Below are positions 8,801-17,696 of a stretch of DNA of 64,000 nucleotides, one piece after another (within the stretch, counting starts at the first letter, position 1; each line of letters opens with the position of its first letter). The notes under the pieces are model-generated. The model saw nothing but the letters and a program-made list of their open reading frames with translations. It searched no databases and was not told the origin of the DNA. Source of the stretch: Aldehydirespirator sp965203635 (GTDB lineage Bacteria > Actinomycetota > Acidimicrobiia > Acidimicrobiales > Aldehydirespiratoraceae); NCBI GenBank assembly GCA_965203635.1, contig OZ241903.1, forward strand, positions 1,736,001 to 1,800,000, written 5' to 3'. A program made the translations under genes and the position numbers.

Positions 8801-8931
8801 TTGTTGAGCCGCTTGCGAAGGTCCAACTGCTGGCCCACCAGGAAGCCGATGGCGCCTCCGGCCAGCGCACCGGGCAGTCCCCCGACCAAGGCCCCGAACC
8901 CTGCGCCGACCACGGCGAGCAGGACGGTCAT
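5890..8931 (-). CDS. DUF2339 large polytopic membrane protein
   Basis: A 1013-residue membrane protein of the DUF2339 family. The N-terminus is a Gly/Ala-rich hydrophobic hairpin (VVGAGFGALVGGLPGALAGG), then a coiled coil (LRKRLNKLEETQARVDEVQ) and a Pro/Glu/Ala linker with 12-residue tandem repeats. From about residue 215 onward there are some two dozen hydrophobic segments ending IVVGVLLLIVGYLAP, followed by a short acidic tail. The family is widespread and uncharacterised; envelope or polysaccharide roles have been suggested only from context. It starts 7 nt after the aldehyde dehydrogenase stop and ends the minus-strand run. The linker repeat count probably varies between strains. Confidence 0.85.
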   Translation of the reverse strand: MTVLLAVVGAGFGALVGGLPGALAGGAIGFLVGQQLDLRKRLNKLEETQARVDEVQVWATEMKAWAKQTHTWLTRLAGAVQTPEAQPDAAPQPESGTEADAAPQPEFGAEAEPAPQPESGTEAEPAPQPESGAEAEPAPQPRRDPEIKPAVGAAPVVRPVASEPRTEVQAPIPSPTTPSPPDVQTRAPQAPQPVAAGPAPVRPDPPGRRSDPISWLVNWIKQWVTTGNAPVKVGVLVSLVGVGLLLREAHRRGVIELTIEVRLAAVAVFGLVLLAVGWRQRRSRPIYGVSLQGGGIAVLYLTTYAAFVVYDVVGATPAAVAVVIVTVGAGALSVLQDSRVLAVLGIIGGFLAPVLTYSRPDDHVYVFTFFLMLNAAIIGVAWFKTWPELNLLGFGFTLGLSFYWLADRFEQDEWVSTQPFIALFVLMYMGLPALFAAREAPDLKATFSGGPAPDMTFVRGAWTAPLVFGTPFAGLGLQQLAVGHTEYGLAITAAGLAVVQAALGLTMRRLGTDGRQLAEAYAALGVAFSAIAVPLALEAYFTSTVWAVQGLVLLWLGCRRDRLLALTGGAVLQVLAAVSFSQHLGESLPYPDDAWPIANENFLGALLLAAVGLASGWLLSRRPQQGDGDLALVWSALAWGVVWWLTGGVMEIVQQLPDSGQLSALLVFMAGSFAVGSLGARRLRWQQLESVGLLILPTLVLMLVLSLLAQSHPLDEWGWAAWPPAFAAHYVFLRRREGAFPQLATLVHTGGYWTLAALAAAEVYWQVDRVAEGVWPLAATAAAALALASATMAGRRRPAWPVAAHWRTYLLACAGPLLAVLAVVVLGAAVSHDGDPTPLLFLPVLNPLGVLIGLQLAALLAWRRLAGAQEDHPFRNLVTARWPPALAGLGLVLATVETARTVSHWLDVPWELEALWDTTELQTSLSILWAVIGLSGMVAGVRMARRAVWVAGASWMAVVVVKLFLVDLSSLTALGRVVSFIVVGVLLLIVGYLAPVPPAAAGDSEEPEEPGEQ
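8510..8672. repeat. 36-bp in-frame tandem repeats in the DUF2339 linker
   Basis: Near-identical 36-bp units begin at 8510, 8546, 8582, 8618 and 8654 (about 4.5 copies). They encode PQPESGTEAEPA-type 12-residue repeats between the coiled coil and the membrane domain, alternating Gly-Thr and Gly-Ala versions. The length is a multiple of three, so copy-number change keeps the frame. Confidence 0.9.
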
Positions 8932-8938
8932 GCCTCAG

Positions 8939-10405
<1,467 letters not shown>

Positions 10406-10438
10406 GGACCTAGACCCTAGAGGCGCTCGCGGGCTGCT

Positions 10439-10640
10439 GGGCTCGCGGGGAATTGGCAGCGTTTTGCACGGTATGCGTGCGTTCTGCTGCCAGTTCGATT
10501 GCCCGGGATGGGCTCGCGGGGAATTGGCAGCGTCTTGCACGGTATGCGTGCGTTCTGCTGCCAGTTCGATTGTCCGGGATGGGCTCGCGGGGAATTGGCA
10601 GCGTTTTGCACGGTATGCGTGCGTTCTGCTGCCAGTTCGG
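10439..10640. repeat. three tandem 71-bp palindromic (REP/cruciform-like) repeats
   Basis: Direct copies begin at 10439, 10510 and 10581 with a period of exactly 71 bp; the third lacks its last 10 or so bases. Each holds a symmetric 45-nt structure: AATTGGCAGC ... GCTGCCAGTT (one mismatch) around an inner GCACG-GTATG-CGTGC hairpin, with 5-nt internal loops GTTTT/GTTCT on either side. Copies differ at only a few positions, so the array is young. It lies between the 3' end of the glycosidase-like gene and the start of aldehyde dehydrogenase, both minus strand. Confidence 0.92.
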
Positions 10641-10661
10641 TGGGCAAGGCCGGCGGGCCGG

Positions 10662-11756
10662 CTAGTCGCGGGCGGGCTCCTCCAGGGGATCGAGATCGAG
10701 GGGCGCGGGCAGCGAGTCGACGTCGGCGAAGAGGCCCGAGGTCGGGCTGTCGCCGGCCAGGGCGTCGGCGGCCAGCAGCATCGCGGCCGCCGAGTAGGTG
10801 GTGCACTCCTGGTTGGGAAAGGCGACGTTGGCGGGGAAGGCCCGACCGGTCAGGTAGCTGCCGTCGGGCTCGCGCAGGCGCTGGGCCCACTCGAACAGGG
10901 TCAGGGCCGCAGCCCGGTCGCCGACAGCCAGGTAGGCCAGCGCGCACTCGCAGGTCTCGGCGGTGGTCACCCAGTCCTGGTTGCTCACACAGAGCACTCC
11001 CTCGCCCTCATGGACGAAGACCCCGCGCCCCAGCGCCAGCCGGGCCCGGGCCTCGGACCCGGTCAGCACCCCGGTGAGCACCGGGTAGTACCAGTCCATG
11101 GCGAAGCGGTCCTTGGGAGCGAACGCGTCATGGCCGAAGTGGCGGATGGTGTGGACCAGCCGGGCCAGGGCCAGCTCCCAGCCGGGACGCTCCTGGCCCA
11201 CGGCATGGGCGATGGCCAGACCGCACCGCAGGGCGTGGCTGATCGACGACGACCCGGTGAGCAGGGCGAAGGGCCATGGCGTGCCGTCGGCGTGGCGGGC
11301 CCACAGGATCTCGCCCCGGGGCGTCTGCAGACCGAGAACGAAGTCGAGGGCCCGCTGCGCCACCGGCCACATCTCGGCCAGGAACCCGGAGTCGCCGAAG
11401 CACAGCCAGTGATGCCACACGCCGGTGGCGACGTAGGCGACCGTGTTGGCGTCGAGCTTGTCCTGGTCGACGCCGTCGGCGGTGTAGTACTGGTGCCAGG
11501 ATCCGTCGGGACGCTGGATGCGGGCCAGCCACTGGTAGGCGGCCTCGGCCTCCTGGCGGCGTCCGGTCACCGCCAGGGCCATGGCCGCCTCGACATGGTT
11601 CCAGGGATCGGCGACGCCGCCGTCGAAACGCGGGATCATGCCGCTGGGCAGCTGGCGGGCCGCGATCGTCTCCGCAGTCTGGTCGGCGTCGGTCCGGGAC
11701 AGGATTCCGGCCACCGTCGGAGCCCGGTGCGGGCCGCGGTTCGGATCAGGCGGCAC
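10662..11756 (-). CDS. six-hairpin (alpha/alpha barrel) glycosidase-like or prenyltransferase-like protein
   Basis: A 364-residue soluble protein with repeated Trp-rich helical hairpins: RFDGGVADPWNHVEAAMAL, AYQWLARIQRPDGSWHQYY, VGVWHH-type helices, FVLGLQTPRGEILWARHADG, and WAQRLREPDGSYLTGR. The recurring PDGSW/PDGSY motifs are the QW-like turns shared by alpha/alpha-toroid glycosidases and terpene cyclase/prenyltransferase folds. No catalytic residue can be assigned. GTG 11756 overlaps the methyltransferase stop by 11 nt, and the methyltransferase overlaps a glycosyltransferase, giving a tightly coupled trio. I infer a role with the glycosyltransferase in making or trimming a cell-surface glycan or glycolipid. 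Annotation pipelines often call such proteins prenyltransferase; I doubt that. Confidence 0.6.
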   Translation of the reverse strand: MPPDPNRGPHRAPTVAGILSRTDADQTAETIAARQLPSGMIPRFDGGVADPWNHVEAAMALAVTGRRQEAEAAYQWLARIQRPDGSWHQYYTADGVDQDKLDANTVAYVATGVWHHWLCFGDSGFLAEMWPVAQRALDFVLGLQTPRGEILWARHADGTPWPFALLTGSSSISHALRCGLAIAHAVGQERPGWELALARLVHTIRHFGHDAFAPKDRFAMDWYYPVLTGVLTGSEARARLALGRGVFVHEGEGVLCVSNQDWVTTAETCECALAYLAVGDRAAALTLFEWAQRLREPDGSYLTGRAFPANVAFPNQECTTYSAAAMLLAADALAGDSPTSGLFADVDSLPAPLDLDPLEEPARD

Positions 11757-12525
11757 GGGTCGACTCCAACGGTGCGCTCACCGGTGCCGAGGCCGGCACC
11801 CTTCCCGGCTTGTCGGCGTACACGACGAGGCTCTTGCCCAGAAGCGGGTTGAGCAGTCGCTCCGCAGCCGCGGTGACGAGCGGCCGCTTCACGATGTCCC
11901 ATTCGAGCACCCGGTGGTAGGCGCCGACCAGCCGGCTCTCACCGACCTCACGGTCGGGTCCCACCGCGCATCGCAGCCACCAGTAGGGGGTGTGGAGGGC
12001 ATGGGCCCGATGCCAGCGGCCCGGCTGCAACCCGGCCGAGGCCAGCTTGCGCCGCACGTCGCGCAGCCGGTAGATGCGCACATGGCCGCCCGGCACCGCC
12101 GGCGCGTGGTAGTCGCTCGACAGCTTCCAGCACACCGTCTCGGACAGCCACGCCGGGATGGTCACGGCCAGCCGCCCGCCCGGGCGCAGCACCCGGGCCA
12201 GCTCGGCGAAGGCCGACTCGTCGTCACCGATGTGCTCGAGCACCTCCGATGCGATGACCCTGTCGAACGAGTCGTCGTCGAAGGGGAGTCCCACCGCGTC
12301 TCCCTGCACCGGCGCGGCCATCACCGACTCGTCGACCTCGCCTTCGGCCACCAGCAGCCGGGCCAGGTTGCGTACCTGCTCGACCTCCGGGCGGGCCAGG
12401 TCGCAGGCCACCACCTCGGCGCCGCGCTTGAGGGCCTCGTAGGAGTGGCGACCGAAGCCGCAACCCAGATCCAGCAGGCGCTCACCGGCGCTCAGATCGA
12501 GACGGTCGTAGTCGACGGTGAGCAT
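11746..12525 (-). CDS. class I SAM-dependent methyltransferase
   Basis: A 259-residue Rossmann-fold methyltransferase. Motif I reads LLDLGCGFGRHSYEAL near the N-terminus, the acidic ribose-binding motif II is EVVACDLARPE, an aspartate-containing motif QGDAVGLPFDDDSFDRVIAS follows, and HIGDDESAFAELARVLRPGG is the usual post-motif helix and strand. ATG 12525 overlaps the glycosyltransferase stop (TGATG). A longer frame to 12783 lies within the glycosyltransferase gene and is not used. The acceptor is unknown; context suggests a sugar or glycolipid made by the adjacent glycosyltransferase. A C-terminal region with VKRPLVTAAAERLLNPLLGK follows the core fold. Confidence 0.85.
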   Translation of the reverse strand: MLTVDYDRLDLSAGERLLDLGCGFGRHSYEALKRGAEVVACDLARPEVEQVRNLARLLVAEGEVDESVMAAPVQGDAVGLPFDDDSFDRVIASEVLEHIGDDESAFAELARVLRPGGRLAVTIPAWLSETVCWKLSSDYHAPAVPGGHVRIYRLRDVRRKLASAGLQPGRWHRAHALHTPYWWLRCAVGPDREVGESRLVGAYHRVLEWDIVKRPLVTAAAERLLNPLLGKSLVVYADKPGRVPASAPVSAPLESTRAA

Positions 12526-13790
12526 CAGCCCGATGCCTCGATCACCGCTCGGTACTGCTCCACCGTTCGCTCCGCGGTGTGTCGCCAGGACCACTGGCTG
12601 ACCACACGCTCGCGTCCGGCCCGCCCCACCCGGTCTCGGGCCTCTCCGCTGTCGAGCGCGTCCTGCAGCACCGACGCCAGGGCCTCGGCGTCGCCGGGCT
12701 CGGTCAGGAAGCAGGTCTCTCCGTGCTTGCCGGCCACCTCGGGCAGCGCTCCACCGGTGGTGGCCACCAGCGGCACACCGCACGACATGGCCTCGATGGC
12801 CGGCAGCGAGAAGCCCTCGTACAGCGAGGGCACCACCGCCAGCTCGGCCTCGGCGTACAGCTCCACGATGCGGCGGTCCGACACTCCCGACACGAACGTG
12901 ACCGCGTCGGCCAGCCCGAGCTCGGAGATGGCCCGGCTGGCCGCGGAGTCGGTCTTGGCCTTGCCGATGATGGTCAGCTCAATGTGACGCTCGGTGCGCA
13001 GCTTGGCCACCGCCTCCAGCAGGAAGCTGAGTCCCTTCATGGTGACGTCGGCGCTGGCGGTGGTGATCAGCCGGCCCGGCACCCGGGCGATCTCGGGAAG
13101 CGGCGCGAACAGTTCGGGGTCGACGCCCACCGGCACCACATGGATGCGCTCCGGCGGCACGCCGTGATCGTTGGCAATGTCGCGCTTGGACGATTCGGAG
13201 ACGGTCAACACCCTGGGCAGCCGTCTGGCCACCTGGGTCTGCATCTTCGTGAACGCGTACCAGCGGCGCTTGCCTATCTGCTCCCTCAGGGTGTGGGCGT
13301 GGGCCAGCTCGAGACGGCGGTCCACGGTGATCGGGTGGTGGATGGTCTCCAGCAGCGGCCAGCCCTGGCGCTGCAGAGCCAGGATGCCCCAGCCCAGGGT
13401 CTGGTTGTCGTGCACCACGTCGAAGTCGGCCCGCCTGGTGCGCAGATGCCGCCACGCTCGCAGGCTGAAGGCCATGGGCTCGCTGAAGTTGCCGGTGACG
13501 AAGGAGACGTGCTCGGCGATGTCGATCCAGTCCTTCAGCTCCCAGGCCCGGGGCTTGCGCATGGGATGGGGCGGGGCCCAGATGTCGAGACCGCCGAGCG
13601 GCACCAGCGGCACCCGCTCGTCGAGTTGTGGATAGGGGGGACCGCCTAGCACCGCCACGTGGTGGCCCAGATCGGTGAGCGCGGCCGACAGGCGGCTCAC
13701 ATACACGCCCTGCCCGCCAACGTGGGGCTTGCCCCTGTACGACAGCAGGGCCACGCGCAGGGGTGCGTGGATGTCCGCGGGGGCGGGCAT
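12525..13790 (-). CDS. GT4-family glycosyltransferase (GT-B fold)
   Basis: A 421-residue retaining glycosyltransferase. The N-terminal half starts RVALLSYRGKPHVGGQGVYV, with the glycine loop that contacts the acceptor or phosphate, followed by VVHDNQTLGWG. The C-terminal half has the nucleotide-sugar site: VVPVGVDPELFAP, then ELAVVPSLYEGFSLPAIEAM with the E-x7-E motif, and GVPLVATTGGALPEV. It is probably cytosolic or membrane-peripheral. It sits 4 nt after the Lnt-like gene, overlaps the methyltransferase by one base, and heads the methyltransferase/glycosidase-like trio. Donor and acceptor sugars cannot be told from sequence. Confidence 0.88.
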   Translation of the reverse strand: MPAPADIHAPLRVALLSYRGKPHVGGQGVYVSRLSAALTDLGHHVAVLGGPPYPQLDERVPLVPLGGLDIWAPPHPMRKPRAWELKDWIDIAEHVSFVTGNFSEPMAFSLRAWRHLRTRRADFDVVHDNQTLGWGILALQRQGWPLLETIHHPITVDRRLELAHAHTLREQIGKRRWYAFTKMQTQVARRLPRVLTVSESSKRDIANDHGVPPERIHVVPVGVDPELFAPLPEIARVPGRLITTASADVTMKGLSFLLEAVAKLRTERHIELTIIGKAKTDSAASRAISELGLADAVTFVSGVSDRRIVELYAEAELAVVPSLYEGFSLPAIEAMSCGVPLVATTGGALPEVAGKHGETCFLTEPGDAEALASVLQDALDSGEARDRVGRAGRERVVSQWSWRHTAERTVEQYRAVIEASG

Positions 13791-13794
13791 GGCG

Positions 13795-15441
13795 TTAGAG
13801 CTTTCTCCCTGGCCTGAAACTGGTCAACACACGGCCGAGGCCGAGCGCCAGCGAGAGCGTCAGCGCCGCGGCTACAGCCACAGGCCATGCCCCCAACCGG
13901 ACCGCGAGCGTATCGCCGTGGCGCAGCTCAACCGTCGTCTGGATCACCCTGCTCTCGGAGATCCCGGTCCGCTCGATCACGTCGCCCTCGGGAGTGATCA
14001 CCGCGGAGAATCCGGTGGGCGCGGCCTGGACCACCCACCGGTCGGTCTCGATGGCTCTCAGGCGGCTCGACGCGATCTGCTGGGTCTGGACCACGGTCAG
14101 CCAGTAGCTGGAGCCGTTGGTGGGGTTGAGCAGCACCCGGCCCTCGCCGCCGCCGACCGCGCTGCGGGCTCGATGGTCGAAGAAGATCTCCCAGGAGATG
14201 GCGACCCCCAGCGGACCCAGCGGAGTGTCCAGGACGGCGGGCTCGTCGGAGGCTCCGGCCCGGACGTCGCGGGCGGGCAGCTCGTCGCTGAAGCGCTCGG
14301 CGGTGGCGCGCAGCGGGACGTACTCGCCGAAAGGCACCAGCTGAACCTTGTCGTACGTGTCGACCGGCACGCCCGACGAGTCGTAGACGGCCGCGTAGTT
14401 GCGGTTGGCCTCACGGTCGGCGGTCCGCTCGAAGAAGCCGACGATGAGCACGGTGTCCAGGTCGCGGGCCAGGCTCGACAGCGCGGCTCGGGCCTCGCTG
14501 TGGGTCAGCAGCGGCTGATCGCAGCGAGCCGGCGTGATCGCGGTGTCCGGGCTGGGGTGGACCACGTCCTCGGGCCACACCACCAGATCAACCGGCGCGG
14601 ACACCTGCTGGAGGGTCGTGTTGAGGTGGCGTTCGAACACGGCCCGCTGCTCGCACACGTCGGCTCTGGTGTTCTGCGGCCCGCCGCCCTGCACCGCGGC
14701 GACGGCGATGAGGGCATCGTCGTGGGGGGTGCCGTCGACATCGATCGGCTCGGAGCCGGGAGCGGCGGTGGCCGCCAGCCAGGCCACCAGCAGCACGCCC
14801 ATGCCCACCGCGGTCGGCCGGAGGCGTGCGGCCAGGATCGCGGCCAGCGTGACACCGCCCACCGCGGTGAGCGCGGTCAGCAGCAGCGGGCCGCCGATGC
14901 GGGCCGCCGATGCGAGTGGGCCGGACACCTGCGCCATGGCCATGGTCGCCAGTGGCACGCCGCCGAAGGGCCAGGTCCACCTCAGCAGCTCGGCCAGGGC
15001 GAATGCGGCCGGGAAGGCGGCCTGGCGCCGGCCGTCGGGCGGCACGAGCGCGCCGGCCACGGCGTGCATCGCCGCGAATCCGAGCACCGCCAGAGGCCAG
15101 CCGACCACCGTCAGGTCGACCATCCAGATGGTGGCCGGGCCCATCCAGCTGACGCTGACCAGTGCCGACAGGCCGGCCCGGCGCCAGTAGCTGGATGCGG
15201 TCAGCAGCTCGACCCACAGCGCCATCCCGACGAAGCTCAGCGGCCAGAAGCCCCAGGGCGGCAACGAGGCGGCCAGGAGCAGCCCGGCCAGCACGCCGCG
15301 GATCCAGGGGCTTCCCACCGTCAGCACCGACGCGCCGCCGGTGTCGGCCGCCTTGCCTCTGCCGGCCGCCCGGCCTCTGCCGGCCGCCGGGCGTTTGCCG
15401 GCCGACCGGCCCTGCTGCCCCCGCGCTGCCACCGTGCTCAA
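13795..15441 (-). CDS. lnt: apolipoprotein N-acyltransferase-like protein with Ser at the catalytic Cys position
   Basis: A 548-residue protein with an Ala/Arg/Gly-rich N-terminal tail, several transmembrane helices (about 45-240) and a C-terminal nitrilase domain, the layout of Lnt, which adds the third acyl chain to lipoproteins at the outer face of the membrane. The nitrilase Glu is in LVVWPEDVV and the Lys in YDKVQLVPFGEYVPLR. At the nucleophile position, where Lnt normally reads CYE or CWE, this protein reads VAISWEIFF: the codon is TCC (Ser), so the Cys is absent. It may be inactive, use Ser, or have another acyl function. The start is TTG 15441; GTG 15432 is an alternative. It lies 15 nt after the cyclase-domain gene. 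Confidence 0.75.
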   Translation of the reverse strand: MSTVAARGQQGRSAGKRPAAGRGRAAGRGKAADTGGASVLTVGSPWIRGVLAGLLLAASLPPWGFWPLSFVGMALWVELLTASSYWRRAGLSALVSVSWMGPATIWMVDLTVVGWPLAVLGFAAMHAVAGALVPPDGRRQAAFPAAFALAELLRWTWPFGGVPLATMAMAQVSGPLASAARIGGPLLLTALTAVGGVTLAAILAARLRPTAVGMGVLLVAWLAATAAPGSEPIDVDGTPHDDALIAVAAVQGGGPQNTRADVCEQRAVFERHLNTTLQQVSAPVDLVVWPEDVVHPSPDTAITPARCDQPLLTHSEARAALSSLARDLDTVLIVGFFERTADREANRNYAAVYDSSGVPVDTYDKVQLVPFGEYVPLRATAERFSDELPARDVRAGASDEPAVLDTPLGPLGVAISWEIFFDHRARSAVGGGEGRVLLNPTNGSSYWLTVVQTQQIASSRLRAIETDRWVVQAAPTGFSAVITPEGDVIERTGISESRVIQTTVELRHGDTLAVRLGAWPVAVAAALTLSLALGLGRVLTSFRPGRKL

Positions 15442-15456
15442 CCCTTCGCCGGTCGC

Positions 15457-16272
15457 TCAGCCGTCGCTCGTGGGTTCGTAGCCTGCCGCCCCAAGCTCGT
15501 CGAGTTCGCTGCTGAGTTGGTTGAGCTCGTTGCCGAGTTCGCTGCTGAGCTGGCCGAGCTCGCTGGTGAGAGCGTCGATGTCGCTGCTGAGCTTGTTCAC
15601 GTCGGCCCCGCGCTCATCGGCCAGACCGAGGGGAAGCAGTCGGTGGACGTCGGAGATGGGGCCGACGCCCCGGATCTGCACGGTCACGTCTCCGATGCAT
15701 GTCACCCAGTCGGGCATCTCGAGCGGGTCGGTGACGGTGTACATCTCGCCCGGAGGGGCGGCCGCGCACAGCTTGGCCGCCAGGTTGACCGGCTCACCGA
15801 CGTAGTCGTCCCCCTCGAACAGCAGCGCCTCGCCGGTGGCTGCGCCGACCCGGATCTGCACGCCCCGGCTGGCGAAATGGTGGATCAGGTGGGCGCCCAG
15901 CGACAGCGCGGCCGCCGCGCTGGTGGACACCAGCATCGCTCCGTCGCCCAGCCACTTGGCCACCCGCACCCCCCGCTTGGCGGCCACGCTGCGGGTGATC
16001 CTGCGGAATTCTCCGAGCATGGCCACGGCCTCGTGGGGTCCATGGGTCCGGGTGTAGCCGGTGAAGCCGCAGAGGTCGGCGAAACAGAAGGTGCGTGTCA
16101 CGCTGAGGTGGCTGTCGCCCTCGGGCAGCTCGTCGGGATGGACGGTGACGAGCGGTGGGCTGGCTTCGGCCCACTCGCGGGCCGGTCCGGTGTCGGGCGC
16201 GACGAGGGGAGCCAGCACCGGCTCGGCTTCGCCCGGGGCGGGATCCGGGTTCACAAACGGTTCGTCTAGCAC
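15457..16272 (-). CDS. class III nucleotidyl cyclase-domain protein with C-terminal coiled coil
   Basis: A 271-residue soluble protein. A class III cyclase homology domain covers about 55-215: the metal Asp in FADLCGFTGYT, the Lys and second Asp in VAKWLGDGAMLV, and VGEPVNLAAKLCAAAPPGE. In the last motif the transition-state pair, normally Asn-x3-Arg, is Asn-x3-Lys, so activity may be altered. Residues 225-260 form a leucine-rich heptad (NKLSSDIDALTSELGQLSSE and following), predicting a dimerising coiled coil. GTG 16272 overlaps the hemY stop by 7 nt, so it is translationally coupled to heme biosynthesis. Some such proteins are non-catalytic sensors; cAMP production is possible but unproven. 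Confidence 0.75.
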   Translation of the reverse strand: MLDEPFVNPDPAPGEAEPVLAPLVAPDTGPAREWAEASPPLVTVHPDELPEGDSHLSVTRTFCFADLCGFTGYTRTHGPHEAVAMLGEFRRITRSVAAKRGVRVAKWLGDGAMLVSTSAAAALSLGAHLIHHFASRGVQIRVGAATGEALLFEGDDYVGEPVNLAAKLCAAAPPGEMYTVTDPLEMPDWVTCIGDVTVQIRGVGPISDVHRLLPLGLADERGADVNKLSSDIDALTSELGQLSSELGNELNQLSSELDELGAAGYEPTSDG

Positions 16273-17696
16273 AGCACGGCCCTCGCCACTGTGGTTGCTG
16301 CCTCCAGCGCGCCGCGGATGCAGGCCGGCAGGCCAACACCCCGGAAGGCGGCGCCGGTGGTGGCGAGCCCCGGCGTCTCGCTGGCCAGGCAGGCGTCCAC
16401 CGCGGCCACCCGCTCGAGGTGGCCCGGCCGGTACTGCGGGAGGGAGCGGAGCCATGGCGTGACCCGGGCCTCGAAGCGGCCCCGAGCGGCGTCCTGGACC
16501 GAGACCACGCCGGTGTCGGCGAGCTCGGCGGCCAGTGTCGAGACCAGTTCAGCGGAGTCGAGGTCCATCCAGCGCCGGTCGTCGGTCCGCCCGGCCGACA
16601 CGCGCAGGACGGCAAGCCCCTCATGGGCGTAGTGCCGCCACTTCGAGGATGTCCAGGAGCAGGCCGTGGTGAGGCGTCCCTGGCTGCGGGGCACCAGGTA
16701 GCCGCTGCCGTCGAGGGGCCGGGCCAGGTGCTCGTCGCGGACCACGAAGGTGGCCAGCGCGACGTCGGCGTACTCGATGTCGCCGAGGACTGCTGCCGCG
16801 TCCGGCGCGAGCGGTTCGAGCAGGCGAGCCGACTCCCAGGCGGGGCAGGCCAGGATCACCCCGTCGGCGTCGAGGGGGCCGTCCGGGGTTGTCACCCTCC
16901 ATCGACGGCCGGCACCGCGGGCTGCTTCCGGCTTCACCAACTCGACCGGGGTGGCCAGCTTGACGGCTTCGCCCAACTCGGCGGCCAGCGCGTCCACGAT
17001 ACGGGTCACGCCGCCCCTCACGCTCTGGAACACCGGCGCAATCGCCTCCCGGTCGCGGTCCCGGTCCTGCGCAGAGGCGACCCGCTGGAGGGCCGGACCG
17101 AGCGGGCCTCCCCGCCGGGCCGCCTCGTACAACGGCGGCGCACAGGCCTCGATGCTCATCTGGTCGGCCGATCCGGCGTTGATGCCGCCGAGTAGGGGGT
17201 CGACGAGCCGCTCGAACACCTCGTCGCCGACCCGGGGGCGCAGCACCTCGCCCACCGAGGCGTCGCCAAGAAGCGGGTCGGCGTCGCGGGCCAGCCCGCG
17301 GGCCAGCGCGTCGACGGCCCGCTCGGAGACCACGCCGGTGCCCGCCACCGCGTCGGCGGTCCACACCACACCGAGCACCGAACGGGTCGGGAGCGGGCAC
17401 AGCCGGCCGTCCACCCACACGAAGGCCCCGCTCGCGGCGGGCTCGACCAGTTCCGTGCCCAGGCCGAGCCGGCGGCACAGCTCGGCGGCGGCAGGGTCGC
17501 GGGCCACGAAACCATCCGGTCCCGAATCCACGCTCAGCCCTCCGACCGGCACGCTGTCGATCTTCCCGCCCGGCCGGTCGCCCGCCTCCAACACGACTGC
17601 CTCCACCCCAGCGCACTGGAGCTCGTATGCGGCGGCTAGCCCGGAGATCCCCGCGCCGGCGACGACCACCCGGCCTCCCGGCGCGGTCAGTCGCAC
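16266..17696 (-). CDS. hemY: protoporphyrinogen/coproporphyrinogen III oxidase, HemY/CgoX type
   Basis: A 476-residue FAD oxidase. The dinucleotide motif is VVVAGAGISGLAAAYEL with EAGDRPGGKI, followed by DSGPDGFVARDP, LPTRSV and the C-terminal FAD motif TTGAAFRGVGLPACI. HemY enzymes oxidise porphyrinogens in late heme synthesis; in Actinomycetota the substrate is usually coproporphyrinogen III. The gene follows hemE, supporting the assignment. Translation starts at GTG 17696 in the downstream copy of a 32-bp tandem duplication. The equivalent GTG in the upstream copy (17728) opens a 13-codon frame that stops, so only the downstream GTG works. The stop overlaps the cyclase-domain gene start. 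Confidence 0.9.
   Translation of the reverse strand: MRLTAPGGRVVVAGAGISGLAAAYELQCAGVEAVVLEAGDRPGGKIDSVPVGGLSVDSGPDGFVARDPAAAELCRRLGLGTELVEPAASGAFVWVDGRLCPLPTRSVLGVVWTADAVAGTGVVSERAVDALARGLARDADPLLGDASVGEVLRPRVGDEVFERLVDPLLGGINAGSADQMSIEACAPPLYEAARRGGPLGPALQRVASAQDRDRDREAIAPVFQSVRGGVTRIVDALAAELGEAVKLATPVELVKPEAARGAGRRWRVTTPDGPLDADGVILACPAWESARLLEPLAPDAAAVLGDIEYADVALATFVVRDEHLARPLDGSGYLVPRSQGRLTTACSWTSSKWRHYAHEGLAVLRVSAGRTDDRRWMDLDSAELVSTLAAELADTGVVSVQDAARGRFEARVTPWLRSLPQYRPGHLERVAAVDACLASETPGLATTGAAFRGVGLPACIRGALEAATTVARAVLC

Noticed and set aside
10406..10540. N-terminal extension of aldehyde dehydrogenase through the repeat
   Set aside because: The extra 45 residues are encoded by the palindromic repeats and match no aldehyde dehydrogenase, while ATG 10405 gives the normal family N-terminus.
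10439..10640. Possible CRISPR array (regular repeats)
   Set aside because: The 71-bp units abut directly with no unique spacers between them and contain long internal palindromes. No cas genes are nearby.
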